Below are positions 1 to 12,608 of a DNA stretch of 64,000 bases, piece by piece. The DNA is taken from NCBI GenBank assembly GCA_037976565.1, contig CP137682.1, positions 6,895,345-6,959,344 on the forward strand, given 5' to 3'. The notes under the pieces were generated by a model. The model was not told the origin of the DNA. It made no database searches and saw only the letters and a list, made by a program, of their open reading frames with translations. This stretch comes from Mesocentrotus franciscanus (Eukaryota > Echinodermata > Echinoidea > Camarodonta > Strongylocentrotidae). The stretch's first letter is position 1; each line of letters opens with the position of its first letter. The translations under genes were made by a program, and so were the position numbers.

Positions 1-1015
1 GCACCCGTGCCGCCTTGATAACTCAGGAGTACACTCTTGCTAGCTCTCTCGCTCCCGTCACAGTCGGGTGCTTATGAGACAAGCAAAATATATCCGACCG
101 CCTGCTCCGCAGTGCCGCCCGATATATCCAGACCCGGACCCGGCGGTTATCTGATTTCCGCCCCCGGTTTACCGGCTCGGCCCCGGACACCAAACCGGTT
201 TTGATTTCGGTCCCGGTTTAACAATTCGATTTCGAATTCGGTCCCGGGTTACCGATTCGGTTCCGGATCCGGTCTCGGTTTGTCGATTCGTTTTCGGATC
301 CAGTCCTGGTTTACCGATTCGGATCTGGTCCGGGTTTACCGGTTGGCGTAAGCCCCGGTTACTGGTCCGGTTTCCAGATATCCTATTCGGAGATCTGACT
401 CAGGATCACCCGCCATGGGTGTCTGAGAACCGTGAGAGTTATGCATAAGCCCTGAGTGACTAAGTTTGTGGTTGAGAGCAACTACAGTCACTCAGAGTGT
501 CGTCGTTTATGTGACCACTGACACTCGGGCCTCGATCACTGGCTTAACTCCAGACAGTGATGTGTGCTATTTGAGAGATTCCGCAGCACCCTGTGCAGCC
601 TTGAATCCTCAGGAGTTGGCTCCCTCCCGTCACAGACGGGTTGGGAGTCTGTGAGACTGTCCGACCCTCCCGTCCAGGGTACGTCCGACAATGCTCAGGT
701 GGGGGCTCTTTTGCCGACGGTTCCCGTCCACAAAAAGACCCGCCTCATAACTGCGGTTACGAAATCGAAGTCGAAGCTTAAGGCTAAGACGGGGAGGAGA
801 AGCGCGGTCTCCGCGGAGGCTCCCGCTCCCTCCCCTTCGATCGGCTTCTTCCCGTCACAGACGGGTTGGGAGTCGTAAGAGACTGTCTGATCCTCCCGTC
901 CAGGGTACGGTCTGTCAGTTTGAGTGTGTACTCGAGTGAGTCCGCCGCACCTCGTGCCGCCGTGATAACTCAGAAGTACACCTTTGCTAGCTCTCTTGCC
1001 CCCTTCCGCGGGTGG
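1..1015 (+). repeat. Three dispersed imperfect copies of a ~70-bp motif
   Basis: Related blocks occur at about 1-75, 575-650 and 940-1015. They share a 'ccgcagcacc..tgccgcc..gataactcaggagt..gctccc' pattern, and two are followed by 'cgtcacagacgggttggga' (612 and 853). Spacing is unequal, about 570 and 370 bp. They may be repeats inside the retroelement's gag region or traces of internal duplication. Confidence 0.5.
130..375 (+). repeat. Degenerate short tandem repeat rich in CCGGTTT/CGGATCC
   Basis: A run of imperfect repeats of roughly 20-35 bp built on variants of ttaccgattcggttccgg. It lies in the 5' part of the DIRS-like relic and could be a low-complexity Gly/Pro/Ser-rich gag segment or a non-coding minisatellite. 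No frame stays open across it. Confidence 0.5.
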
Positions 1016-3555
1016 TCGTGGAGTATAGCCATGTCCCGGCCATGTCTCGGTTATGTCTCGTTCTTAGTCGATGTCTGCCTTGGGCACACATTACACTACG
1101 GCTGGGAGGAGGGGTACGGCCTCATTTAGACGCCAACCCTTCTCCGTTGCCATCAAGCATGCTGAGCCTCTCGATAACTTGAAGCTCTTTGCGGAGGAAA
1201 GCTAAACCCCCAGACCTCTCGACCGAACTCTGGTGGTATAGGCCTTCCTCGTACGCGGTCGGCCCTGTCCATTCTTTGGACATGGGTGTCCAGGACCTCG
1301 GTCTGGTTTAACCCTGTCCGGGTTCGAACCCTTCCCGACATTGTGGCTTGATCGGGTATCAATTACCTGGATTGTGACCGATCTTTCGGATCTTTCCTTC
1401 CAGTATCAGGACCTGTTTACATGTTCCTGATACTCAGGATCCTGTTCTCAGGCTGGTCTGGTTCCCGGTTTCGGTCTTCCCGGCGGCTCGGTGCCGCCTG
1501 ACCAAAGCTGCACCTCCTATCTCGGTCACCGCCTGGCGAGTAGACTAATGATCGTGGTTGCGCACGCCCCCTCGGGGCCAGGTTCTCCACGTAGTTGATT
1601 TGAGGGTCAGGATGGTGACTTTGAGTCACTAGTCAGCGCGGCTCCCAAGCCCCTCATGGTTTGGCAGCCGACGTGCAGGCTATTCCAGAGTCTTAATTAC
1701 TGAAGGCCTTCGCTCTGCCTCTGCCAGGTACGGCCCAGGCTTCCCTTCTCCCTCCGCGGGAATGCCGCTCACGGCGTTTTACCAGTCCGGTGACAGGTAT
1801 CTTGTGAGTTTGGAGATTTGTCCCTCCTCCGGGGCTCTCCTCCCCTTCTAGTTATGACAGGCGCCACCCTAGGGTCGGCCAATCATTTAGAGTGCGTCAC
1901 ACTGAGCTCCACCTTTGGGTCAAGCTCTGTGTCTCATGGGCGTGGTTGCGAGTTGCCCTGGTTTCACCCACAACTTTGTTTGATCCACTTTAGGGAAAAG
2001 CAAAGTTCCCGACCTCACAGAGGCTCCCGTTGTCTTGTCTGTTGAGCCTCTGACGCAGTTGAGCAGGTCGGACCCGGTCGCACTGAGCCTAAATTTCTGA
2101 CTTACGAAGTCTAGTAAGACCGCTATACTCGCTTCGTCTCCCGTGTCCACGGGTAAGAAGCGCAAGCGTTTTGACGTCCAGCTTCTGACTGGGTCAAAGG
2201 TAGAAGACTGAGTTATGTATTACTTCAGTCGGTGTGTTCTCTAGCCGCTCGGGCTGGGCTTCGTGCCCTTTTGATGCTTTTGGCGACTGGAGATACCAGT
2301 AGTCCCGAAAGGCATCCTGGGTTCGGGCGGAGGCTCAGTTGCTGCCTCTTCCCGTGCCTCGGCTAGCAATGAGCCGGCCCTGGTCACACCTTGTTTGGTT
2401 TTTGCGGGTGTTGCTTCTCCGACATCCGAGACACTTTAGGCCCGGTTGCCTGGTGCTGCTTTTGGCCTTCCAGCATGTGCCGTCGGCCTGTTGGTGGGAG
2501 TTGGGCCTGTAGCTCCTGCTGCCCTTGACGCTCCTCCAGGAGGAAGTCGGCAGCTGTTTTGGGTTCCTGCCCTCACCTGTCAGTCTGACTGGGGTATTTT
2601 CTCGTGGTTGTTTCGGTTAATTTTTACCACTCAACAGAAAGGTCTCGACCACATGCACGTAAGCCTTTCGCACCAAGCTCTTGCCGTCTCGGATGCGGTG
2701 AGGCGTGGTCTATAGTGGTGACCATGCTGAGCCTTTTAAGCTAAACCTTCCAGCTTTAGCAAGGCCCTTGGGCAAACTTCGTCACCCGACGCTTCGGCGT
2801 AGGAAGTTTGTAGTTGGTATTTTATGAAGATTATTGTAGCCTTCTAATATCCAGTCTCCGACCTTGACTTAGACGGAGAGGGCTGTGGTGATTTTCAGAT
2901 CTCAGCCTGCCTTCTCTCCAACCGTTCAGACTGGGCTTCTCGTTGTGTCGAAGCATTTTGGTGGGCGACAGGGTTTACCCTGGTCCCGTCTGTCCGGTCT
3001 GAAGCCCAGTTACGTTTGTCTGGTGTAAGCCGGTACCCGCTTTAGGTTGGGGTCCGTCTTACCGAACTCGACCTCTGAGAGGCTCTGTTCTGTGGCTGGC
3101 ATTTCCCCTCGTACCTTGTGCCTGTTGGTGGTGGCTGAGCTCGCTTCTCCGGCTTCTTTTGCTACCCCCCCACCCCAAAGAGAGGAGTGGGTAGCTGGAT
3201 CGGGACTCACCCTTCCCTTTGAAGCCTAGTCCTGCGGCTGACCAGCCCTTGAGGGCTGTTGTGCCACCTTCTTCGGGGGAATTATCTCTTGGACACAATT
3301 CCCCAGCTCACCTTCAGGGTAATCAGAGTCGCTGATGTTTGGGGCAACGGGCCCCCCGGCGGGTTCCCTGTTTCCGGCTTGTTCCCCGTTTCCGGCTTGT
3401 TTCAGTTCAGTGTTTCGAGATTTCTGTCCGTTTTGTTGCAGACATCTGTCCCTCTCCCGCTGAGACCGGACCTGTGGTCCAAGCCTCTGTCGGGGATTCT
3501 CTGTCATTGTCCCATGGTGCATACTCTCTCTGGCCACCCGGGCCGGTGTCGGGGA

Positions 3556-4616
3556 GGACGCTATGACTTCTGGACTCTCTGAGAGAGCCTCGCAGTTTAT
3601 AGTCTAGAGTCGTAGGGATCCCACGAGGACCCTTTACAACTCGTTTGGAGCCCTGCTCCATTTGGTGTGAAGACCTTGGGGTCTCATCCGTAGACTACGG
3701 TAGGTGTCATGGCTGATTTTTGAGTTATTTGTTGACAAGGGAAAAGTCCTTTACACTTTTCGTGGTTACCGTTCGGCCCTCACAGCCACTCGTGTCGGGT
3801 TTTCCGGGTGGTTTATCTCCCATTTCTTGTCCAAGTTACTGCGTTCTTTTCTGCAGCGGCCAGCTATCCCGAAGCTGGCTCCTGCTTGGAGCCTTCCGAA
3901 GGTTTTGGACGCTTTGGCAAAGCTTCCCTTTGGGCCTTTGTCTAAGGCCTCACTTATTCGCTTGACGATGAATACGTTTTTTCCTTATGGCAATAGCTTC
4001 CGGACAGCGGAGGAGTACGCTCATTGCGCTGTCTACCTCCCCAGGCCACATCAGGTGGGAGAGGCGGGGAGCTCGGCTGGTCCTACGGCCTTCCTTCGTT
4101 GCCAAGAATAAGTCGGCGTCCTCCGGACTGCTGGTGGTGGTTTTTCCTCATTCTGCCTGAGGAATTCTCCTCGGTCGCGGAGGACAAGGTTTGGTGCCCC
4201 TTCAGGGCACTCGAGTGGTATTTAGTTAGAACTAAGGTTCAGCGAAAGGGTGACCAATTGTTCCTCATTTCGCGGGAGCCCTTTTTCCCCTGCGTCTCGA
4301 GAATCCATCTCCAGATGGATAGTGGACGCTGATCAGGCGGCGGGTCATGGGGCCCTGCTCGCTGAGTGCAGGGCCAGGGCCCATGATACCAGAAGTATCA
4401 GTACTTCCTGGGCGTTGTTCCAGGGAGTGGGTTTGGATGACCTTTTTGGCGGTCTCCCAATTCCTTTACGTCTTTTATCTTCGGGACGTCCCCTCTGGGG
4501 AGGGGTTGTTTGCAACTGCGTCCCTGCGGGCGGCTTCGGCTGCCATTGTCCCCAGTAATCTCCTTCTCGTTCGGGACATGCCTCCCGGTTCGTGTATGTG
4601 CTGGTCTAGCAAATAA
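3556..4616 (+). pseudogene. DIRS-type tyrosine recombinase, frameshifted relic
   Basis: In DIRS/Ngaro-type retroelements this enzyme integrates the circular DNA product by tyrosine recombination. Readable pieces in order are: a start like 'GLSERASQFIV' near 3565; the core-binding part 'YRSALTATRVGFSGWFISHF' (about 3770); 'PAWSLPKVLDALAKLPF' (about 3880); the first catalytic Arg region 'FRTAEEYAH' (about 3998); the 'CPFRALEWYLVRTK' box (about 4195); the H-x-x-R box 'AHDTRSIST' (about 4382); and the catalytic Tyr in 'FLYVFYLRDV' (about 4460). These pieces lie in three different frames with stops between, so at least three frameshifts separate them. All expected catalytic residues (R, H-x-x-R, Y) are nonetheless still visible. 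Family assignment is fairly sure; the element cannot encode an intact enzyme as written. Confidence 0.8.
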
Positions 4617-4706
4617 TAGGTAGATACATTGATTTATTGTGGTAAATCAGAAAAATCAGAACTGATTTTATTATTTACTATATAAATCTATGTATCTACC
4701 TATGTC
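4606..4706. repeat. Hairpin with ~31-bp arms (MITE-like)
   Basis: The left arm 'ataggtagatacat' and its complement 'atgtatctacctat' flank a centre containing 'aaatcagaactgatttt'. The hairpin begins just where the recombinase relic ends, so it could be a small independent insertion or part of the retroelement's 3' terminus. A partial second copy lies at 4893-4965. Confidence 0.7.
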
Positions 4707-4892
4707 CCTCCCTCCGTCCCCTCTCCTTGCGGGCAACATGTCCGAAGCTTTGTCTTTGGAGGCTCGTGAAAGAGGATGAATGGCGGGCGTGCGGTGCGCA
4801 CGTGAATTATGGGAAGGCGATGTACGGGGGGTTGGGCATGCGCGAGTGTGACGTTTTTAAAGAGTTCTCGATGGTGGCGTAGTTTGGATAAA

Positions 4893-4965
4893 CTAGCAAA
4901 TAATAGGTAGATACATAGATTTATATAGTAAATAATAAAATCAGTTCTGATTTTTCTGATTTTCA
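4893..4965. repeat. Partial second copy of the 4606 hairpin
   Basis: It repeats the 'ctagcaaataataggtagat' start and the 'tcagttctgatttttctga' centre of the hairpin at 4606, but the closing arm is missing. The 190 bp between the copies is GC-rich like the retroelement, so the pair may be the direct repeats of a terminal structure. Confidence 0.6.
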
Positions 4966-5154
4966 TTAAAAACTTCACAATTGATGCATATAACAAGTCA
5001 GTAAATTTCCAGTAGGTTCCAGGTATAAACTTCTTCCACTGGTGTAAAATTAATAAATCACGAAGATCCCAAATAGACACAAAATTTAACAGAAAACGAC
5101 AGAGCACATAAGAGTGGTCGCTTGTAAGGCGCACCTCCTCTTTCTTTAGTTAGT

Positions 5155-5800
5155 GCAAGTTTAAATGAAATCATGCTAAGAGATAGAGTTAATTGATGTA
5201 CATTTCTAAGGCTCAATGGACTCATGGAGGGGGTGCTAGGCTCAAGCGCGTATAGCCAGGATTTTAGTTTTAGTTTAGGGGGGCGAATCACTTACAGAGC
5301 GCGCGAAGTGCGCTCCCTAGGGGGTGGGTGCAGAGAGGGGGAGTTCCCCCTCCTCCCGCAAGCTTTGACGTTTCATTAAATTATTAGAGAAAGAAGACGA
5401 TTCGTTGTACCGTGCTCCTTTTTCTTCCTACGTCCTCTTCCTTTTTTCACTTTTCTTTGTTTTGTTTTGTGTTTTTTTGCCGGCGTTTGGGCGCGACCAC
5501 CGCCCTTGGCTACGCGCCTGGCTAGGCTGGATGGATGGGGTGCTGGATGTAGTTAGTGCACGTTAAAATGAAATCATGCTAGGAGATGGATGGAGTTAAT
5601 TAATGTACATTTCTAAGGCTCAATGGAGGGGTGCTAGGCTGGATGCAGGGGGTGCTATATAGGCTGGATGTAGTTATAGTTATGATAATGCAAGTTTAAA
5701 TTAAATCATGCTAGCTATAATGGAGTTAATTACATTTCTTAAGGCTCAATGCAGGGGCCGGTGCTAGGCTGGATGGAGGGGTGCTAGGCTGAACGGAGTT
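5155..5800. repeat. Imperfect ~85-bp repeats with 'ggggtgctaggctggatg'
   Basis: Three diverged copies share 'aaatcatgcta', 'ggagttaatt', 'acatttctaaggctcaatg' and 'ggtgctaggct'. They lie at about 5155-5242, 5559-5645 and 5691-5790. An inverted copy is at 6395-6482. The intervening 5260-5540 is GC-rich with 'ctacgcgcctggctagg'. No gene is seen here. Confidence 0.7.
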
Positions 5801-6482
5801 GGAGGAGCTGATCGATGCTCGATAGATTGTCTCTGAACGATTTCTTTTTGCAAGTCAATCAAATCATACAAAATAACCAATTAATTTCCTATCAAGTTCA
5901 TTACACAACAGGGAGAAGATAAATTTTAATTAGAATACAATTAATGAATCAAAGTCGGTGACTGCGTATTTAGATATCCAATACTACTGGTAAGCAGCAA
6001 TACCTCTTCAGCCATTTTGTCCCCCCCCCTGCCATACCCTCTACCTCACAGTAACAAAACTAATAATAACTTTACAAGTATGTTATCAATCATTTGCAAA
6101 TCCTGATTCCTAAGATACGAAATTAATAAAACACAGGATGAAAAGTACATGCATATTCAGATAGCAGTTGAGTTGATTAATTAATACCAATTATGTTTCA
6201 TTTTGTAGAACTTCAGTCAGTGTTCTCGCTCCAGCATTGATGCACAAGCCTATATAGCCAAAAGATTATATGGAACTGTAAATGACTTCATAATATGAAT
6301 TTATAGAATTAATGATAATTATATATGATTCTATTAATAATATGTCTAATTAACAAATAACAGAATTGCAAAAAGAAATCGGTCGGAGACAATCGAAATG
6401 TACATTAATTAACTCCATCTATCTCCAAGCATGATTTTATTTAAACTTGCATTATTATAACTATAACTACATCCAGCCTAGC
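5559..6482. mobile_element. Foldback element with long inverted arms
   Basis: The left arm contains 'tggagttaattaatgtaca' (about 5590) and 'gattgtctctgaacgatttc' (about 5824). The right arm contains their complements in mirrored order: 'gaaatcggtcggagacaatc' (about 6375) and 'tgtacattaattaactcca' (about 6399). The AT-rich loop has no coding potential. This fits a foldback or long-TIR MITE that carries the repeats listed at 5155-5800 in its arm. Confidence 0.65.
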
Positions 6483-6748
6483 AGGGGAGGGCGGGGGACC
6501 TCGGGGACCCCCTGAAAATTTGAAAAAGTACCCCCAAAATGTATAGCAAATACTGACTAAAGGCTGCAAGACACTTAAAGGCTCTGGAGGGCCCAAGAGT
6601 GCAGCATTTAGACAACTAAAAATGCAAAAATCTTCTCACTCGGGAGCTACGCACCCTCGCATAATATCCTTCAAAATGTCCAAGTAAATATTGTAGAGAT
6701 GTCAAGTGTGAAAAAAGTATATTGCTTGTTTTTATACTACAGTTTTGC

Positions 6749-9700
6749 TTAGAATCCGTATTTTTCGAGTAAATGGCAATTTCATGTTTAGAGGTGAAAA
6801 AGGCGCGTATTAGGCCTTTTGAGACGTTTTTTTCGTTTTTCACCCAAATGGCTATAATTTCCAAATTAAGAATGATAGCGCGTCCCGGTTGATATCATGG
6901 TGTAAGGCACGTCGTCCTCAACACGTACATGTAATTGGTTCATCTGTGCAATCCGTAGTTTTCGAGTAAATGGCAATTTCATGTTTAGAGGTGAAACGGC
7001 GCGTATTAGGCCTTTTGAGACGTTTTTTTTCGTTTTTCACCCAAATGGCTATAATTTCCAAATTAAGAATGATAGCGCGTCCCGGTTGATATCATGGTGT
7101 AAGGCACGTCGTCCTCAACACGTACATGTAATTGGTTCATCTGTGCAATCCGTAGTTTTCGAGTAAATGGCAATTTTATGTTTAGAGGTGAAAAAGGCGC
7201 GTATTAGGCCTTTTGAGACGTTTTTTCGTTTTTCACCCAAATGGCTATAATTTCCAAATTAAGAATGATAGCGCGTCCCGGTTGATATCATGGTGTAAGG
7301 CACGTCGTCCTCAACACGTACATGTAATTGGTTCATCTGTGCAATCCGTATTTTTCGAGTAAATGGCAATTTCATGTTTAGAGGTGAAAAGGCGCGTATT
7401 AGGCCTTTTGAGACGTTTTTTCGTTTTTCACCCAAATGGCTATAATTTCCAAATTAAGAATGATAGCGCGTCCCGGTTGATATCATGGTGTAAGGCACGT
7501 CGTCCTCAACACGTACATGTAATTGGTTCATCTGTGCCATCCGTAGTTTTCGAGTAAATGGCAATTTCATGTTTAGAGGTGAAAAAGGCGCGTATTAGGC
7601 CTTTTGAGACGTTTTTTCGTTTTTCACCCAAATGGCTATAATTTCCAAATTAAGAATGATAGCGCGTCCCGGTTGATATCATGGTGTAAGGCACGTCGTC
7701 CTCAACACGTACATGTAATTGGTTCATCTGTCCAATCCGTAGTTTTCGAGTAAATGGCAATTTTATGTTTAGAGGTGAAAAAGGCGCGTATTAGGCCTTT
7801 TGAGATGTTTTTTTCGTTTTTCACCCAAATGGCTATAATTTCCAAATTAAGAATGATAGCGCGTCCCGGTTGATATCATGGTGTAAGGCACGTCGTCCTC
7901 AACACGTACATGTAATTGGTTCATCTGTCCAATCCGTAGTTTTCGAGTAAATGGCAATTTCATGTTTAGAGGTGAAAAAGGCGCGTATTAGGCCTTTTGA
8001 GACGTTTTTTCGTTTTTCACCCAAATGGCTATAATTTCCAAATTAAGAATGATAGCGCGTCCCGGTTGATATCATGGTGTAAGGCACGTCGTCCTCAACA
8101 CGTACATGTAATTGGTTCATCTGTCAATCCGTAGTTTTCGAGTAAATGGCAATTTCATGTTTAGAGGTGAAAAAGGCGCGTATTAGGCCTTTTGAGACGT
8201 TTTTTTCGTTTTTCACCCAAATGGCTATAATTTCCAAATTAAGAATGATAGCGCGTCCCGGTTGATATCATGGTGTAAGGCACGTCGTCCTCAACACGTA
8301 CATGTAATTGGTTCATCTGTCAATCCGTAGTTTTCGAGTAAATGGCAATTTCATGTTTAGAGGTGAAAAGGCGCGTATTAGGCCTTTTGAGACGTTTTTT
8401 CGTTTTTCACCCAAATGGCTATAATTTCCAAATTAAGAATGATAGCGCGTCCCGGTTGATATCATGGTGTAAGGCACGTCGTCCTCAACACGTACATGTA
8501 ATTGGTTCATCTGTCCATCCGTAGTTTTCGAGTAAATGGCAATTTCATGTTTAGAGGTGAAAAGGCGCGTATTAGGCCTTTTGAGACGTTTTTTCGTTTT
8601 TCACCCAAATGGCTATAATTTCCAAATTAAGAATGATAGCGCGTCCCGGTTGATATCATGGTGTAAGGCACGTCGTCCTCAACACGTACATGTAATTGGT
8701 TCATCTGCAATCCGTAGTTTTCGAGTAAATGGCAATTTCATGTTTAGAGGTGAAAAGGCGCGTATTAGGCCTTTTGAGACGTTTTTTCGTTTTTCACCCA
8801 AATGGCTATAATTTCCAAATTAAGAATGATAGCGCGTCCCGGTTGATATCATGGTGTAAGGCACGTCGTCCTCAACACGTACATGTAATTGGTTCATCTG
8901 TCCAATCCGTAGTTTTCGAGTAAATGGCAATTTTATGTTTAGAGGTGAAAAGGCGCGTATTAGGCCTTTTGAGACGTTTTTTCGTTTTTCACCCAAATGG
9001 CTATAATTTCCAAATTAAGAATGATAGCGCGTCCCGGTTGATATCATGGTGTAAGGCACGTCGTCCTCAACACGTACATGTAATTGGTTCATCTGTCCAA
9101 TCCGTAGTTTTCGAGTAAATGGCAATTTTATGTTTAGAGGTGAAAAGGCGCGTATTAGGCCTTTTGAGACGTTTTTTCGTTTTTCACCCAAATGGCTATA
9201 ATTTCCAAATTAAGAATGATAGCGCGTCCCGGTTGATATCATGGTGTAAGGCACGTCGTCCTCAACACGTACATGTAATTGGTTCATCTGTCCAATTCGT
9301 AGTTTTCGAGTAAATGGCAATTTTATGTTTAGAGGTGAAAAGGCGCGTATTAGGCCTTTTGAGACGTTTTTTCGTTTTTCACCCAAATGGCTATAATTTC
9401 CAAATTAAGAATGATAGCGCGTCCCGGTTGATATCATGGTGTAAGGCACGTCGTCCTCAACACGTACATGTAATTGGTTCATCTGTCCATTCGTAGTTTT
9501 CGAGTAAATGGCAATTTTATGTTTAGAGGTGAAAAGGCGCGTATTAGGCCTTTTGAGACGTTTTTTCGTTTTTCACCCAAATGGCTATAATTTCCAAATT
9601 AAGAATGATAGCGCGTCCCGGTTGATATCATGGTGTAAGGCACGTCGTCCTCAACACGTACATGTAATTGGTTCATCTGTCCAATCCGTAGTTTTAGAGT

Positions 9701-12608
9701 AAATGGCAATTTTATGTTTAGAGGTGAAAAGGCGCGTATTAGGCCTTTTGAGACGTTTTTTCGTTTTTCACCCAAATGGCTATAATTTCCAAATTAAGAA
9801 TGATAGCGCGTCCCGGTTGATATCATGGTGTAAGGCACGTCGTCCTCAACACGTACATGTAATTGGTTCATCTGTCCAATTCGTAGTTTTCGAGTAAATG
9901 GCAATTTCATGTTTAGAGGTGAAAAGGCGCGTATTAGGCCTTTTGAGACGTTTTTTCGTTTTTCACCCAAATGGCTATAATTTCCAAATTAAGAATGATA
10001 GCGCGTCCCGGTTGATATCATGGTGTAAGGCACGTCGTCCTCAACACGTACATGTAATTGGTTCATCTGTCCAATTCGTAGTTTTCGAGTAAATGGCAAT
10101 TTTATGTTTAGAGGTGAAAAGGCGCGTATTAGGCCTTTTGAGACGTTTTTTCGTTTTTCACCCAAATGGCTATAATTTCCAAATTAAGAATGATAGCGCG
10201 TCCCGGTTGATATCATGGTGTAAGGCACGTCGTCCTCAACACGTACATGTAATTGGTTCATCTGTCCAATTCGTAGTTTTCGAGTAAATGGCAATTTTAT
10301 GTTTAGAGGTGAAAAAGGCGCGTATTAGGCCTTTTGAGACGTTTTTTCGTTTTTCACCCAAATGGCTATAATTTCCAAATTAAGAATGATAGCGCGTCCC
10401 GGTTGATATCATGGTGTAAGGCACGTCGTCCTCAACACGTACATGTAATTGGTTCATCTGTCCATCCGTAGTTTTCGAGTAAATGGCAATTTCATGTTTA
10501 GAGGTGAAAAGGCGCGTATTAGGCCTTTTGAGACGTTTTTTCGTTTTTCACCCAAATGGCTATAATTTCCAAATTAAGAATGATAGCGCGTCCCGGTTGA
10601 TATCATGGTGTAAGGCACGTCGTCCTCAACACGTACATGTAATTGGTTCATCTGTCCATCCGTAGTTTTCGAGTAAATGGCAATTTCATGTTTAGAGGTG
10701 AAAAAGGCGCGTATTAGGCCTTTTGAGACGTTTTTTCGTTTTTCACCCAAATGGCTATAATTTCCAAATTAAGAATGATAGCGCGTCCCGGTTGATATCA
10801 TGGTGTAAGGCACGTCGTCCTCAACACGTACATGTAATTGGTTCATCTGTCCATCCGTAGTTTTCGAGTAAATGGCAATTTTATGTTTAGAGGTGAAAAA
10901 GGCGCGTATTAGGCCTTTTGAGATGTTTTTTTCGTTTTTCACCCAAATGGCTATAATTTCCAAATTAAGAATGATAGCGCGTCCCGGTTGATATCATGGT
11001 GTAAGGCACGTCGTCCTCAACACGTACATGTAATTGGTTCATCTGTCCAATTCGTAGTTTTCGAGTAAATGGCAATTTTATGTTTAGAGGTGAAAAAGGC
11101 GCGTATTAGGCCTTTTGAGACGTTTTTTCGTTTTTCACCCAAATGGCTATAATTTCCAAATTAAGAATGATAGCGCGTCCCGGTTGATATCATGGTGTAA
11201 GGCACGTCGTCCTCAACACGTACATGTAATTGGTTCATCTGTCCAATTCGTAGTTTTCGAGTAAATGGCAATTTTATGTTTAGAGGTGAAAAGGCGCGTA
11301 TTAGGCCTTTTGAGACGTTTTTTCGTTTTTCACCCAAATGGCTATAATTTCCAAATTAAGAATGATAGCGCGTCCCGGTTGATATCATGGTGTAAGGCAC
11401 GTCGTCCTCAACACGTACATGTAATTGGTTCATCTGTCCATCCGTAGTTTTCGAGTAAATGGCAATTTCATGTTTAGAGGTGAAAAAGGCGCGTATTAGG
11501 CCTTTTGAGACGTTTTTTCGTTTTTCACCCAAATGGCTATAATTTCCAAATTAAGAATGATAGCGCGTCCCGGTTGATATCATGGTGTAAGGCACGTCGT
11601 CCTCAACACGTACATGTAATTGGTTCATCTGTCCATCCGTAGTTTTCGAGTAAATGGCAATTTCATGTTTAGAGGTGAAAAAGGCGCGTATTAGGCCTTT
11701 TGAGACGTTTTTTCGTTTTTCACCCAAATGGCTATAATTTCCAAATTAAGAATGATAGCGCGTCCCGGTTGATATCATGGTGTAAGGCACGTCGTCCTCA
11801 ACACGTACATGTAATTGGTTCATCTGTCCATCCGTAGTTTTCGAGTAAATGGCAATTTCATGTTTAGAGGTGAAAAAGGCGCGTATTAGGCCTTTTGAGA
11901 CGTTTTTTCGTTTTTCACCCAAATGGCTATAATTTCCAAATTAAGAATGATAGCGCGTCCCGGTTGATATCATGGTGTAAGGCACGTCGTCCTCAACACG
12001 TACATGTAATTGGTTCATCTGTCCATCCGTAGTTTTCGAGTAAATGGCAATTTTATGTTTAGAGGTGAAAAAGGCGCGTATTAGGCCTTTTGAGACGTTT
12101 TTTCGTTTTTCACCCAAATGGCTATAATTTCCAAATTAAGAATGATAGCGCGTCCCGGTTGATATCATGGTGTAAGGCACGTCGTCCTCAACACGTACAT
12201 GTAATTGGTTCATCTGTGCCATCCGTAGTTTTCGAGTAAATGGCAATTTCATGTTTAGAGGTGAAAAGGCGCGTATTAGGCCTTTTGAGACGTTTTTTCG
12301 TTTTTCACCCAAATGGCTATAATTTCCAAATTAAGAATGATAGCGCGTCCCGGTTGATATCATGGTGTAAGGCACGTCGTCCTCAACACGTACATGTAAT
12401 TGGTTCATCTGTGCCATCCGTATTTTTCGAGTAAATGGCAATTTCATGTTTAGAGGTGAAATAGGCGCGTATTAGGCCTTTTGAGACGTTTTTTTCGTTT
12501 TTCACCCAAATGGCTATAATTTCCAAATTAAGAATGATAGCGCGTCCCGGTTGATATCATGGTGTAAGGCACGTCGTCCTCAACACGTACATGTAATTGG
12601 TTCATCTG
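6749..12608. repeat. Satellite array: 30 units of ~195 bp
   Basis: Thirty head-to-tail units were counted by the recurring 'gagtaaatggcaattt' (positions 6773 to 12435). Most units are exactly 194-196 bp, and differences are mainly single substitutions and run-length changes in A4/A5 and T6/T7. Each unit has about a dozen CpGs (ggcgcg, agcgcg, cccgg, cacgtcg). Units of exactly 195 bp read as a 64-codon frame ending gag-TAA directly before the next ATG, and the reverse strand is also largely open. The variant 'ttttatg' versus 'ttcatg' is clustered in neighbouring units, as expected from unequal exchange. The left flank (6490-6748) and right flank (12609 on) are unrelated to the unit. Confidence 0.97.

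Larger units (their letters stand above)
1..3555 (+). mobile_element. Decayed 5' part of a DIRS-like retroelement (probable)
   Basis: GC-rich sequence, unlike the AT-rich rest of the window, with no long open frame. It leads directly into a recognisable DIRS-type tyrosine recombinase at 3556-4616, so I infer it holds the degraded gag and reverse transcriptase/RNase H part of the same element. I could not find a convincing RT catalytic motif in any frame. A stretch near 3430-3560 weakly resembles the Pro/Leu-rich linker that precedes the recombinase in this group. Short open frames here (for example 564-878 and 2446-2715) look like fragments. The assignment of this part rests mainly on position and base composition. 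Confidence 0.45.

Noticed and set aside
6981..12434. Thirty near-identical 60-91 codon frames in the satellite
   Set aside because: They recur only because the 195-bp unit recurs; there is no promoter or family, and units of 194 or 196 bp break the frame. Kept as a curiosity of the repeat, not as genes.
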